A stretch of 8,905 nucleotides of DNA from contig CAZGFQ010000061.1 in the NCBI GenBank assembly GCA_964525185.1, positions 1 through 8,905 on the forward strand, read 5' to 3'. Source of the DNA: JABHGY01 sp964525185 (GTDB taxonomy: Bacteria; Fidelibacterota; Marinisomatia; Marinisomatales; UBA1611). The notes under the pieces are model-generated. The model worked only from the letters and a program-made list of their open reading frames with translations, ran no database searches and was not told where the DNA came from. Shown one piece after another: positions 1 to 6,159 of the stretch; the first letter of the stretch is position 1; each line of letters starts with the position of its first letter. Position numbers and translations under genes: made by a program.

Positions 1-2
1 AA

Positions 3-641
3 ATGATTATATCTGAAGATGAATATCTCATGAGAAAAAATTCAATTATAACCGATGTAAAGAAAAAGGAACAACTCACTTCAGCCAATCAATATATTCA
101 TCAACTACTGGATCGAAAAAATATTTCTATTGATGATTCTCTAGTCTATCATTCCATTGGTCAAATATTTACTTTAATTCAATTACAACAAGGCCAAGGT
201 GAGTCAGGCGCCAAAATCCAATATGGCGATCTATTAACATCTATTTCCCAGTCCCTTTTATCTAGTTTGAATGAACCCCTCGCCCATTATGATGGTGGCA
301 CTTTTACGGTGAAAGATTTTATGGATGGACTCTTGTCTATTCGCCCTGCCCAATCAACCCATTCCCCTATTACATCCTTTTATCAGGCATTGCGGAATAA
401 AATATTAGTAGAAGAAGCTTTGAATTTGGGACTTGAGCAAGATCCCATTATACAGGTAAAGGTTCAGGATATAGAAGATCAATTCTTGGCCAGTGCATTT
501 CTTAAATCACACTTAAACGGACAATCGAGTGGGCATATGAATGCATCCGAATTAAAATCTATTTCGGATAGTCTTCGTGCTGTTTATTCTATTACCACTT
601 ACCCTGAACATTTGGCCGCATTATTTCATATTCCTAACTAA
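3..641 (+). CDS. C-terminal part of a probable SurA/PrsA-like peptidyl-prolyl isomerase or periplasmic chaperone (5'-truncated)
   Basis: An open frame runs from the window edge to a TAA at 639-641. The ATG at position 3 has no visible ribosome site and the protein has no signal peptide, so the real gene most likely starts before the window. The 212 visible residues are helix-rich. A segment at residues 98-152 (GGTFTVKDF, then a helix containing KILVEEALNLGLEQDP) resembles the helical SurA_N-type module of parvulin-family foldases, where a strand-turn is followed by helices ending in 'eeAl..Gl..dp.v'. No parvulin catalytic domain is visible; it would lie upstream if present. In that family the protein would act in the periplasm on unfolded outer-membrane or secreted proteins. 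The 3' end overlaps the convergent dnaE2 gene by 8 bp (634-641). I am confident that it is coding, but the family assignment rests only on this short pattern. Confidence 0.55.
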   Translation: MIISEDEYLMRKNSIITDVKKKEQLTSANQYIHQLLDRKNISIDDSLVYHSIGQIFTLIQLQQGQGESGAKIQYGDLLTSISQSLLSSLNEPLAHYDGGTFTVKDFMDGLLSIRPAQSTHSPITSFYQALRNKILVEEALNLGLEQDPIIQVKVQDIEDQFLASAFLKSHLNGQSSGHMNASELKSISDSLRAVYSITTYPEHLAALFHIPN

Positions 642-3630
642 CGTATTTTTTTGATTTTCTCATCCATTGTTGAAGGCTTGCTATTTTTTCAATGGTAACT
701 GTATAAACACCAAATGCTTCTTCTACTTTTCCGCGTAAAATGAATAAAGTTTCCCAATGAAGTAAATCAGCATATTCTTTGAAAGCGCCAGGGAAAAGAA
801 CACATTCATATATATCAGATTCATCTTCTAAAGTGAGAAATTCCATCGGCTCATGTTTACGTGTTACACTCACTTTTCGCGTAATATAAACGCCCGCTAA
901 ATAAATAACTCTTCCAACATGACATGGAATATTTTTCGCTAACTGAATGCGTGGACTCATAAGTGAACGATAAGGATCTAATGGATGACGTGTAATGGGA
1001 AACCCAAATGTATCCATTTCTAATTGATGTTTTTCCCACGATGAAATATCTTGGCTAATGGGTGTTATATCTAATGGTTCCCTGATACCATTTTGAAGAT
1101 AAAAACCTGCAATACGATACGCCAATTCTCGATGAGTTAATCCATGTGCAAGTTCATTAAAACATCCTGCATTGGTTAAAGCCATAGCATCTGCTAATTC
1201 TAAATCTACACGCAAAAGAAAATCATCTAATGAATCAAATAGTCCCGCTTTACGTTCATCAAGAATAGAATCAATTGTCTGTTTCTGTAAATGTTTTATA
1301 CTCATAAATCCCATACAAATTTTTCCATCATATCCCTTATACGCTTTACCGCTTTGGTTAATATCCGGAAGTAGAATACGAATCCCAAACCGTTTTGCCT
1401 CACTGAGATAAGCATAGGCTGAATAAAACCCTCCTTGATTTGAAATAACAGACGCTAAGAATTCACTTGTGTAGTGTGCTTTTAAATAAGCACAGGTAAA
1501 CGACAACATAGCATAGGAGGCTGAGTGGGGTTTGCAGAAAGAATAACCCACAAAAGATTTAATCATATCCCAGACCTGTTCAATGAGTTCTGACTCATAA
1601 CCTCGTTCCATTGCGCCAGTGGTGAATTTCTTTTTCCATGCCTGAATCAAATGTTGCATAGAATCGCGACTCATGGTTTTTCGTAACGCATCTGCTTCTG
1701 CATAACCTAAGCCGGCCAAAACACGTGCAGCGGTGGATACTTGTTCTTCATACACCATAATGCCATAACTTTCGGACAAAAATTCTAAATCCGGATGTAA
1801 AAGAGTCCAAGGTTCGCCATGGATGCGTCTCAGCATCACGGTTGTAAATCGATTTGCTGCTGGTCGAATAATGGATGAATAAATAACCACATGTTCAAAA
1901 TCCACAATACCCGCTTTTGCTAATAATTGACGCGTGGCCGGGCTTTCTATATAAAAAACACCCATCGTTTTCCCTGCTTGCATTAGTGCTTCTGTCTTTG
2001 GATCGCCTACAGGTTGAATCCGATGATAATCGGCATAATCTGTATCTGTTTTTTGGTGATTTCCATTCAAATTCACTTGTTTCAATGTGTCCCGCACAAC
2101 AGCCAAACTTCGATTTCCTAATAAGTCGATCTTTAATAACCCGGAATCTTCAACCTGATCTTTCTCCCACTCCACAATTTGAACACCTTTTGGCGCCATG
2201 AGTACAGGAACATATTTACGAATAGGATCAGGCGTAATAATGACACCGCCCGGATGAACCGATGGATGACGAAATGTGCCTATAATTTTTCCACTTAATC
2301 GCAATACGGTAATAAGAGTATCATCCAAATCTACATTTGCAAACCGCGGATCTGTTTTAACCCATTTTTCTAAATCTCGTCGAGAAGCATACCATCCGAT
2401 TCGTTTGGTAATACTTTTTATTTCTTCGTTAGAAAGTCCATACACTTTCCCCACTTCTCTCACAGCAGAACGTGGTTTTAAAAAAACCTGACTAGAAACC
2501 ATGGCTGTATGTTTATTCCCATATTTCTCAAAAACATATGCGAGAATATCATCTCGCTCATCCCAGGGGAAATCCACATCAATATCTGGCATATCTTCCC
2601 GTTCTGGATGAATAAAACGCTCAAACTGAAGGGTATATTTCAATGGATCAACTTGTGTAATAAATAAACAATAACTAATGATGGATGCAGCGGCAGACCC
2701 TCGACCAATGGTTGACCGTGTTTGCTGAACAATATCTTGTACAATAAGAAAATAAGGCGCAAACCCTTTTTGTGTAATCAGATCCAATTCATAATGAATT
2801 CGATCTGAAATAGCAGGTGTTATAGATCCATATCTTTCTTTTGCTCCCTCAATAACTTTTTTTTTCAAATCTTTATTGGCACGATGTGTCTTTTTTAATG
2901 AAAGATTTGGAAAAATTGTATTTACGAAAGACCAATCTGTTTTACATCGTTCAGCCAAATAGTGACTATTATTCATTGCATCCAAACTATTCGGAAAAAG
3001 AGAAATCATATCTGCTTCACCGCGAAACCAATGTTGATTTGTCTTATACTCACTTTGGTCCAGTTTCTCTAAAGTTGTATTTTTTTCAATGGCACGCAAA
3101 ACAACATGTGCTTGCTGATCTGTTTTTTTTCTAAAATACACGTCACCTGTAGCCACAATCTCCACACCAAATGTTTTGGCACTTTTTCTTACTTCTTTTT
3201 CTTGGGATCCGGGGCGAAGTTCCATAAATAGATGAGAATTAGGCACATGCTTTACTAAAGATTCTAATACAGATTCTTCATGAGCCAACATAAATAGTCC
3301 TGAACTTTTTCCACGAATCAATGTTGCAATCGGAATCGTTGAATCATCATGAACAGCAGAAATGATTTGGCATAAATTGTGATACCCTGCTTGGTTTTCT
3401 ACTAATAGAATGATTTCTTCATTTGATGTAATAATATGAGTGCCGGCTATGGGCGCTATATTGGCTTGCTTACAATGTTGCACGAATCGAATAAAGCCCC
3501 ATATTCCATTTACATCTGTCAAAGCGAGGTGACTCATACGATGTACTTTAGCTAATGCAATAATATCTTGGAGCGATAAAAGTCCACGCATGGCCGAATA
3601 AACAGAATGAAGATTAAGATGGGTAAACAT
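634..3630 (-). CDS. dnaE2: Error-prone C-family DNA polymerase III alpha subunit (DnaE2/ImuC-like)
   Basis: A 998-aa C-family polymerase, shorter than replicative DnaE (about 1160 aa) and near the DnaE2 range. Domains in order: PHP (about 1-230), polymerase palm and fingers with GRGSAAAS (309-316) and PDIDVDF (348-354, two catalytic Asp), the HPSVHPGG box (455-462), the third catalytic Asp at D502 in GLLKIDLLG, a helical region with SFCKPHSASYA (697-707), and a C-terminal OB-fold (about 904-985). All polymerase aspartates are present. The PHP domain is degenerate: the usual HxH is NLH (6-8), TDH is TDV (38-40), the glutamate of 'GxE' is His65, and 'DVH' is DVY (163-165). Proofreading by PHP is therefore unlikely. 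The gene is last in the lexA-imuB operon, 20 bp after imuB, with no clear Shine-Dalgarno, suggesting coupled translation. The ATG at 3630 fits because PHP homology begins at about residue 3. The expected role is SOS translesion synthesis with ImuB. A divergent DnaE1 is the alternative, but context and PHP-region motifs favour DnaE2. Confidence 0.9.
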   Translation of the reverse strand: MFTHLNLHSVYSAMRGLLSLQDIIALAKVHRMSHLALTDVNGIWGFIRFVQHCKQANIAPIAGTHIITSNEEIILLVENQAGYHNLCQIISAVHDDSTIPIATLIRGKSSGLFMLAHEESVLESLVKHVPNSHLFMELRPGSQEKEVRKSAKTFGVEIVATGDVYFRKKTDQQAHVVLRAIEKNTTLEKLDQSEYKTNQHWFRGEADMISLFPNSLDAMNNSHYLAERCKTDWSFVNTIFPNLSLKKTHRANKDLKKKVIEGAKERYGSITPAISDRIHYELDLITQKGFAPYFLIVQDIVQQTRSTIGRGSAAASIISYCLFITQVDPLKYTLQFERFIHPEREDMPDIDVDFPWDERDDILAYVFEKYGNKHTAMVSSQVFLKPRSAVREVGKVYGLSNEEIKSITKRIGWYASRRDLEKWVKTDPRFANVDLDDTLITVLRLSGKIIGTFRHPSVHPGGVIITPDPIRKYVPVLMAPKGVQIVEWEKDQVEDSGLLKIDLLGNRSLAVVRDTLKQVNLNGNHQKTDTDYADYHRIQPVGDPKTEALMQAGKTMGVFYIESPATRQLLAKAGIVDFEHVVIYSSIIRPAANRFTTVMLRRIHGEPWTLLHPDLEFLSESYGIMVYEEQVSTAARVLAGLGYAEADALRKTMSRDSMQHLIQAWKKKFTTGAMERGYESELIEQVWDMIKSFVGYSFCKPHSASYAMLSFTCAYLKAHYTSEFLASVISNQGGFYSAYAYLSEAKRFGIRILLPDINQSGKAYKGYDGKICMGFMSIKHLQKQTIDSILDERKAGLFDSLDDFLLRVDLELADAMALTNAGCFNELAHGLTHRELAYRIAGFYLQNGIREPLDITPISQDISSWEKHQLEMDTFGFPITRHPLDPYRSLMSPRIQLAKNIPCHVGRVIYLAGVYITRKVSVTRKHEPMEFLTLEDESDIYECVLFPGAFKEYADLLHWETLFILRGKVEEAFGVYTVTIEKIASLQQWMRKSKKYVS

Positions 3631-3650
3631 GAAATAAAGCCAACTAAGAT

Positions 3651-4820
3651 TTAAACATGCGCCATCGCATGAAATACGTTTGCCGTCCGCAAACTTTGAA
3701 CACCATATTTTTTCCGCACTGCTTCAATGGCTCGGGATAAAGCCATATTTCGACTTTCTTTTGTCTGAAATAAATTCGTTTGTTCTGAATATGGACGAAA
3801 ATCACTTGCGTCCAATAAAAGGGATCGAATTCGATTTCGCCGGCCATTTGCTTTATCGAATAATTGTTGACATATCTGAATGATGGATACATCATCAATA
3901 GCGTGAAATCGCCCCATTCTGGCACTTTGTATTCCATCTGTATAGTGGATCTCCAATTTGACTTTCTTGGCCGTTTCTTTCCGACGTCGCAATTTAAAAG
4001 CCACTTGTTCAGCAAGATGTTTCACCAATGCCTGAAGGATATTTTCATCATTCGTATCATTTGGAACAACCGTTTGTTCTACAATATGATTTTGGAGTAA
4101 TGGAGGTGATACCACAGATGTGTCCTTCCCCCGTGCTTCCATAGATAATCGTATTGCATATGCGCCAAATAATGTGCGAAATTCATCTGGGAATTGAATC
4201 ATATCTTGTAAGTGACTTACCTGTTGAACAAAAAGAAATTGGAGCACTTTTTTGACAGCTCTATCTTGCGTTGATGGCAAAACAGGGACATGCAAAGGAG
4301 ATAAAAAATTGGCTTCATCTCCATAATGTACTTCATGAATGGATTCAGGAACCACAGATGTGGATATTTGACTTACTAATTTATTAGCACTAATACCCAC
4401 CACGCCGGACAGACGTGTTTTATCTGTAATGTGTCGTACAATGGTTAAACCTGTATTTTGAAAATTTTGGTAAACAGATTTCATTCCATTCATATCCAAA
4501 TAGTATCGGCCATATCCTTCCGGTTCCACCACGGGCGTAAACGAAGATACTGTTTGATATACATATTGATTTAATCGCCGATATAAAGAATGATTATAAG
4601 GAAGCATTTGTACGCCATGACTCATGTGCCGCGCCACAGATACTTTCATTCCTGCATATAAACCTTCTTCCTCTGCTTCCGGTGAGAGAGAAACAATCGT
4701 TCCATTTTGATTCTGGGATGATAATACGGCAATAGGGCGGGTTCGGAGAGATGGATCCATCATCCGTTCCGCCTGTAATTCAAAGTGCCGTAAACGAATA
4801 TGAAATACGGATGGGTCCAT
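3651..4820 (-). CDS. imuB: ImuB: catalytically dead Y-family polymerase homologue, mutasome adaptor
   Basis: This 389-aa protein has the Y-family (DinB/UmuC) layout: an N-terminal strand and 'dPsLRtrPiAV' (22-32), SPEAEEEGLYAGM (46-58), the palm segment PVVEPEGYGRYYLDMNG (96-112), the GISANKLVSQIST helix-hairpin region (142-154), a little-finger-like region, and a C-terminal tail. The metal-binding residues are gone. DinB's HxDMD motif is HIRLR (7-11), placing Arg9 and Arg11 where Asp stands, and the SxDE motif reads GYGR (102-105). Loss of catalytic acids is a known property of ImuB. The motif QTNLF (347-351) fits the beta-clamp-binding pentapeptide (QxxLF) and is followed by the DinB-like 'aIeavRkkYGvqSL'. 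It would bridge the clamp and DnaE2 rather than synthesise DNA. The gene lies 5 bp after lexA with only a weak purine-rich site. No ImuA partner is encoded in the window. Confidence 0.9.
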   Translation of the reverse strand: MDPSVFHIRLRHFELQAERMMDPSLRTRPIAVLSSQNQNGTIVSLSPEAEEEGLYAGMKVSVARHMSHGVQMLPYNHSLYRRLNQYVYQTVSSFTPVVEPEGYGRYYLDMNGMKSVYQNFQNTGLTIVRHITDKTRLSGVVGISANKLVSQISTSVVPESIHEVHYGDEANFLSPLHVPVLPSTQDRAVKKVLQFLFVQQVSHLQDMIQFPDEFRTLFGAYAIRLSMEARGKDTSVVSPPLLQNHIVEQTVVPNDTNDENILQALVKHLAEQVAFKLRRRKETAKKVKLEIHYTDGIQSARMGRFHAIDDVSIIQICQQLFDKANGRRNRIRSLLLDASDFRPYSEQTNLFQTKESRNMALSRAIEAVRKKYGVQSLRTANVFHAMAHV

Positions 4821-4825
4821 ACATG

Positions 4826-5428
4826 CTAATACTCGCGGAACGAGTAGAGAAGCACGCCATTAATCGCAAAATGATCTTTTTTGTCCACTTGAATAATTGG
4901 GAAATCTGGATTTCTCGGATGGAGTTCCACGCCACCCGACTTTGGATAATAATATTTGAGTGTCGCTTCTCCATTAATTAAAGCAACAACAATTTGACCC
5001 GAACGCGCTGAAGGTGCTTTCCGGACAATAATATAATCTCCATCTTGAATATGCTCATCAATCATGGAGTTTCCTTTCACTTTAAGTACAAAATTATCAG
5101 GATGTGCAAAAGGAGGTGGCACGTCAATACTTTCTGCGTTTTCTAAAGCTTCAATCGGTTCACCAGCCGCAATAAGCCCCAATAGCGGCAAGCGAGCCGA
5201 GGTAACGTGCTCTTGAGTTGTGGATAACGCCCGCTTGCCATTGGAACCTTTTAAACGTGTAAGATGTCCCGCATCTTCTAATGTTTTTACATACCAATTC
5301 ACGGTCCCTAAGGATGCGAAACCAAGGCCCAACATAATTTCATCATAGGATGGCGCCTGCCCTTGCTCAAGTGTAAAACGACGAATAAAATCTAAAAAGG
5401 TCTGTTGTTTTAAAGATAAAGGTTTCAT
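4826..5428 (-). CDS. lexA: LexA, self-cleaving SOS transcriptional repressor
   Basis: A full-length 200-aa LexA. The N-terminal winged helix-turn-helix (about 1-65) contains PSYDEIMLGLGFASLGTVNWY-type sequence, with the recognition helix at about 39-51, and ends in 'LEDAGHLTRLKGS'. The C-terminal S24 peptidase domain has the cleavage bond Ala88-Gly89 (GLIAAGEPI), nucleophile Ser121 (KGNSM) and general base Lys158 (GEATLKYY). All autocleavage parts are intact, so RecA-filament-stimulated self-cleavage is expected. It is the second cistron, 4 bp after the 53-codon ORF, and is followed 5 bp later by imuB. This matches the lexA-imu cassettes known from many bacteria and implies that the repressor controls its own operon. 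The start at 5428 agrees with the usual LexA N-terminus; the ribosome site is weak. The unusual recognition helix (SLGTVNW) suggests a non-classical operator. Whether the genome has a second lexA cannot be seen here. Confidence 0.96.
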   Translation of the reverse strand: MKPLSLKQQTFLDFIRRFTLEQGQAPSYDEIMLGLGFASLGTVNWYVKTLEDAGHLTRLKGSNGKRALSTTQEHVTSARLPLLGLIAAGEPIEALENAESIDVPPPFAHPDNFVLKVKGNSMIDEHIQDGDYIIVRKAPSARSGQIVVALINGEATLKYYYPKSGGVELHPRNPDFPIIQVDKKDHFAINGVLLYSFREY

Positions 5429-5432
5429 GGAT

Positions 5433-5594
5433 TTATGAATGGGATATATCTTTCAATAAAGTGCCTTCGCACTGATGCCAGTGCGGATACAGAGACGAAT
5501 GTTTTGCCGTATGTTGGTTTAAACGACTGATAGCTCTTTGGACAAATTCGTCCTGTCTCTTCGGGAAAAAATGTTTTAATAATGCTCGTATCAT
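5433..5594 (-). CDS. Unknown 53-aa basic protein heading the lexA-imuB-dnaE2 operon
   Basis: I do not recognise this protein. It is small and rich in basic residues and His (N-terminal MIRALLKHFFPKRQDE, then an amphipathic stretch FVQRAISRLNQHT), with a single Cys at residue 42, and no signal peptide or clamp motif. I chose the ATG at 5594 because AAGGAG lies 6 nt upstream (5601-5606). An in-frame ATG at 5618 would give 61 aa, but it abuts the repeat element and the predicted transcript start and lacks a ribosome site. It is the first cistron behind the promoter at 5641-5670 and ends 4 bp before lexA, so it should be LexA-controlled. It takes the upstream position in a cassette that often carries imuA, yet is far too short to be the RecA-like ImuA. 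It could be a novel mutasome or SOS protein, or a leader whose translation drives lexA. Confidence 0.6.
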   Translation of the reverse strand: MIRALLKHFFPKRQDEFVQRAISRLNQHTAKHSSLYPHWHQCEGTLLKDISHS

Positions 5595-5600
5595 ATCAAA

Positions 5601-5606
5601 CTCCTT
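5601..5606 (-). promoter_or_regulatory. Strong Shine-Dalgarno of the operon's first ORF
   Basis: The minus strand reads AAGGAG followed by TTTGAT and ATG (start at 5594), a near-ideal 6-nt spacing. It decides the start codon of the 53-aa ORF. None of the three downstream cistrons has a comparable site, so translation of lexA, imuB and dnaE2 may depend on coupling. Confidence 0.8.
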
Positions 5607-5617
5607 CAATTTTATCA

Positions 5618-5640
5618 TTACTCGTAAGTTGCTCGTAAGT
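5618..5640. promoter_or_regulatory. Tandem 11-bp repeats, candidate LexA operator
   Basis: Two head-to-tail 11-mers, TACTCGTAAGT (5619-5629) and TGCTCGTAAGT (5630-5640), differ at one base. Each contains an imperfect palindrome, TTACTCGTAA (5618-5627) or TTGCTCGTAA (5629-5638). The block begins directly after the predicted -10 box and covers the expected transcription start near 5634, which is a classical repression position. The 11-bp register places both copies on the same face of the helix. A lexA gene lies downstream, so autoregulation is the natural reading, but binding is inferred. The sequence is not the E. coli, Bacillus or alphaproteobacterial LexA box. It loosely resembles the TTAC-N3-GTAA type described for Bdellovibrio, with a shorter spacer. 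Confidence 0.6.
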
Positions 5641-5670
5641 ATATTACAATCATTACCCCATGTTGGTCAA
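5641..5670 (-). promoter_or_regulatory. Sigma-70-type promoter of the SOS operon
   Basis: On the minus strand a -35 box TTGACC (5670-5665) is separated by 18 bp from a -10 box TAATAT (5646-5641). Each box is one mismatch from consensus. Transcription would start near 5634, inside the tandem repeats, leaving a leader of about 40 nt before the 53-aa ORF. Confidence 0.72.
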
Positions 5671-5753
5671 TGGGTATTTATAAAAAAATTAATTTACAGG
5701 CTAATTTGTAACGATATTTAAAAAAAATACATTCTGAGTGCTTTCTCTTTCGC

Positions 5754-5825
5754 TGTCATTCCTGGCTACGGCCAGGAATCTATTTGATTCATAATGGAAA
5801 CATCTGAATAGATTCCGGAATGACA
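5754..5825. repeat. 72-bp structured inverted repeat (REP/MITE-like) with an internal hairpin
   Basis: The outer arms TGTCATTCC (5754-5762) and GGAATGACA (5817-5825) are perfectly complementary, as are GGAATCTATT (5775-5784) and AATAGATTCC (5807-5816). The right arm is continuous over 19 nt, whereas the left arm is interrupted by the 12-nt self-complementary block TGGCTACGGCCA (5763-5774). An alternative hairpin pairs ATTCCTGGC (5758-5766) with GCCAGGAAT (5771-5779) around a TACG loop, which as RNA would be a stable C(UACG)G tetraloop. The 'GTCATTCC...GGAATC' pattern is typical of dispersed intergenic repeats in bacteria. It lies between the SOS promoter and the Rdx-like fragment and could also end transcripts, though no U-tract follows. 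Confidence 0.7.
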
Positions 5826-5885
5826 CTACATGAAGAAATATAAAAGTTATAAAGCCTAAACCTATTTTGGAGAAACGTACGTATG

Positions 5886-6047
5886 TTATTGTTTATCTTG
5901 AATCAGGTTTTCTACTTTACCCGGATTTGGAAATCGTTCCAATGTTTTTTTTGAAAAGATTAATTCGCCATCTAATGTGACTTCAAAAACTTTGTATGTG
6001 ACAAGCCAAGATTTAGACCAAATTTTAATATCAAATCTGTTAATCAT
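5886..6047 (-). pseudogene. SelW/Rdx-family C-terminal fragment (probable remnant)
   Basis: A 53-codon minus-strand ORF from ATG at 6047 to TAA at 5886. Residues 20-50 (VFEVTLDGELIFSKK, then RFPNPGKVENLI) closely match the C-terminal half of the Rdx/selenoprotein-W-like thioredoxin fold, 'GG.FEV.ldGeliFSKk..gRFP..gev..lI'. Complete members are about 75-95 aa and begin with a strand and a redox CxxC or CxxU motif. That half is missing here: the upstream residues (MINRFDIKIWSKSWLV) contain no Cys, the expected Gly-Gly before FEV is TYK, and in-frame TGA and TAA stops lie just upstream. No Shine-Dalgarno is visible. It is most likely a decayed gene whose 5' half was lost or diverged, perhaps with loss linked to the neighbouring repeat or the adjacent secreted-protein gene. 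A functional short paralogue is less likely. The family match is by eye. Confidence 0.5.
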
Positions 6048-6073
6048 AACTATTTTGCCAAGAGACCATCAGG

Positions 6074-6090
6074 TAGTTTAATGTAAACTA
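6074..6090. promoter_or_regulatory. 17-bp palindrome upstream of the secreted-protein gene
   Basis: TAGTTTA (6074-6080) and TAAACTA (6084-6090) are perfect inverted 7-mers separated by ATG. The element lies 70 bp before the 6160 start and runs into TATATTTA, a possible -10 region, so it could be an operator. AT-rich palindromes of this size also occur by chance, and I see no convincing -35 box. Confidence 0.25.
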
Positions 6091-6159
6091 TATTTAGGAT
6101 TATTTTTTTACTATTCCTACATTCTTTACAGTAGATGAACTTGAAATGGAAACAGGGAT

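Noticed and set aside
1917..3134. Plus-strand ORFs of 71-94 codons opposite dnaE2
   Set aside because: They are antisense shadows of a well-conserved polymerase frame and show no protein-like motifs.
3644..4015. Minus-strand ORF of 123 codons inside imuB
   Set aside because: It lies wholly within imuB in another frame, has no recognisable domain or ribosome site, and imuB has clear family motifs throughout this stretch.
4780..4981. ORFs on both strands across the lexA-imuB junction
   Set aside because: They are out-of-frame readings of the lexA 3' end and imuB 5' end, which are both firmly identified.
5595..5618. Earlier in-frame ATG giving a 61-aa version of the operon's first ORF
   Set aside because: No Shine-Dalgarno precedes it, and it sits only about 16 nt from the predicted transcript start beside the repeats, whereas AAGGAG perfectly serves the ATG at 5594.
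5875..5882. ACGTACGT palindrome
   Set aside because: Eight bases only, no partner copy or promoter context; likely chance.
6048..6085. In-frame TGA upstream of the Rdx-like ORF as a selenocysteine codon
   Set aside because: The Rdx family includes CxxU proteins, but there is no Cys three residues before this TGA, a TAA follows three codons further upstream, and the spacing to the FEV motif is shorter than expected.
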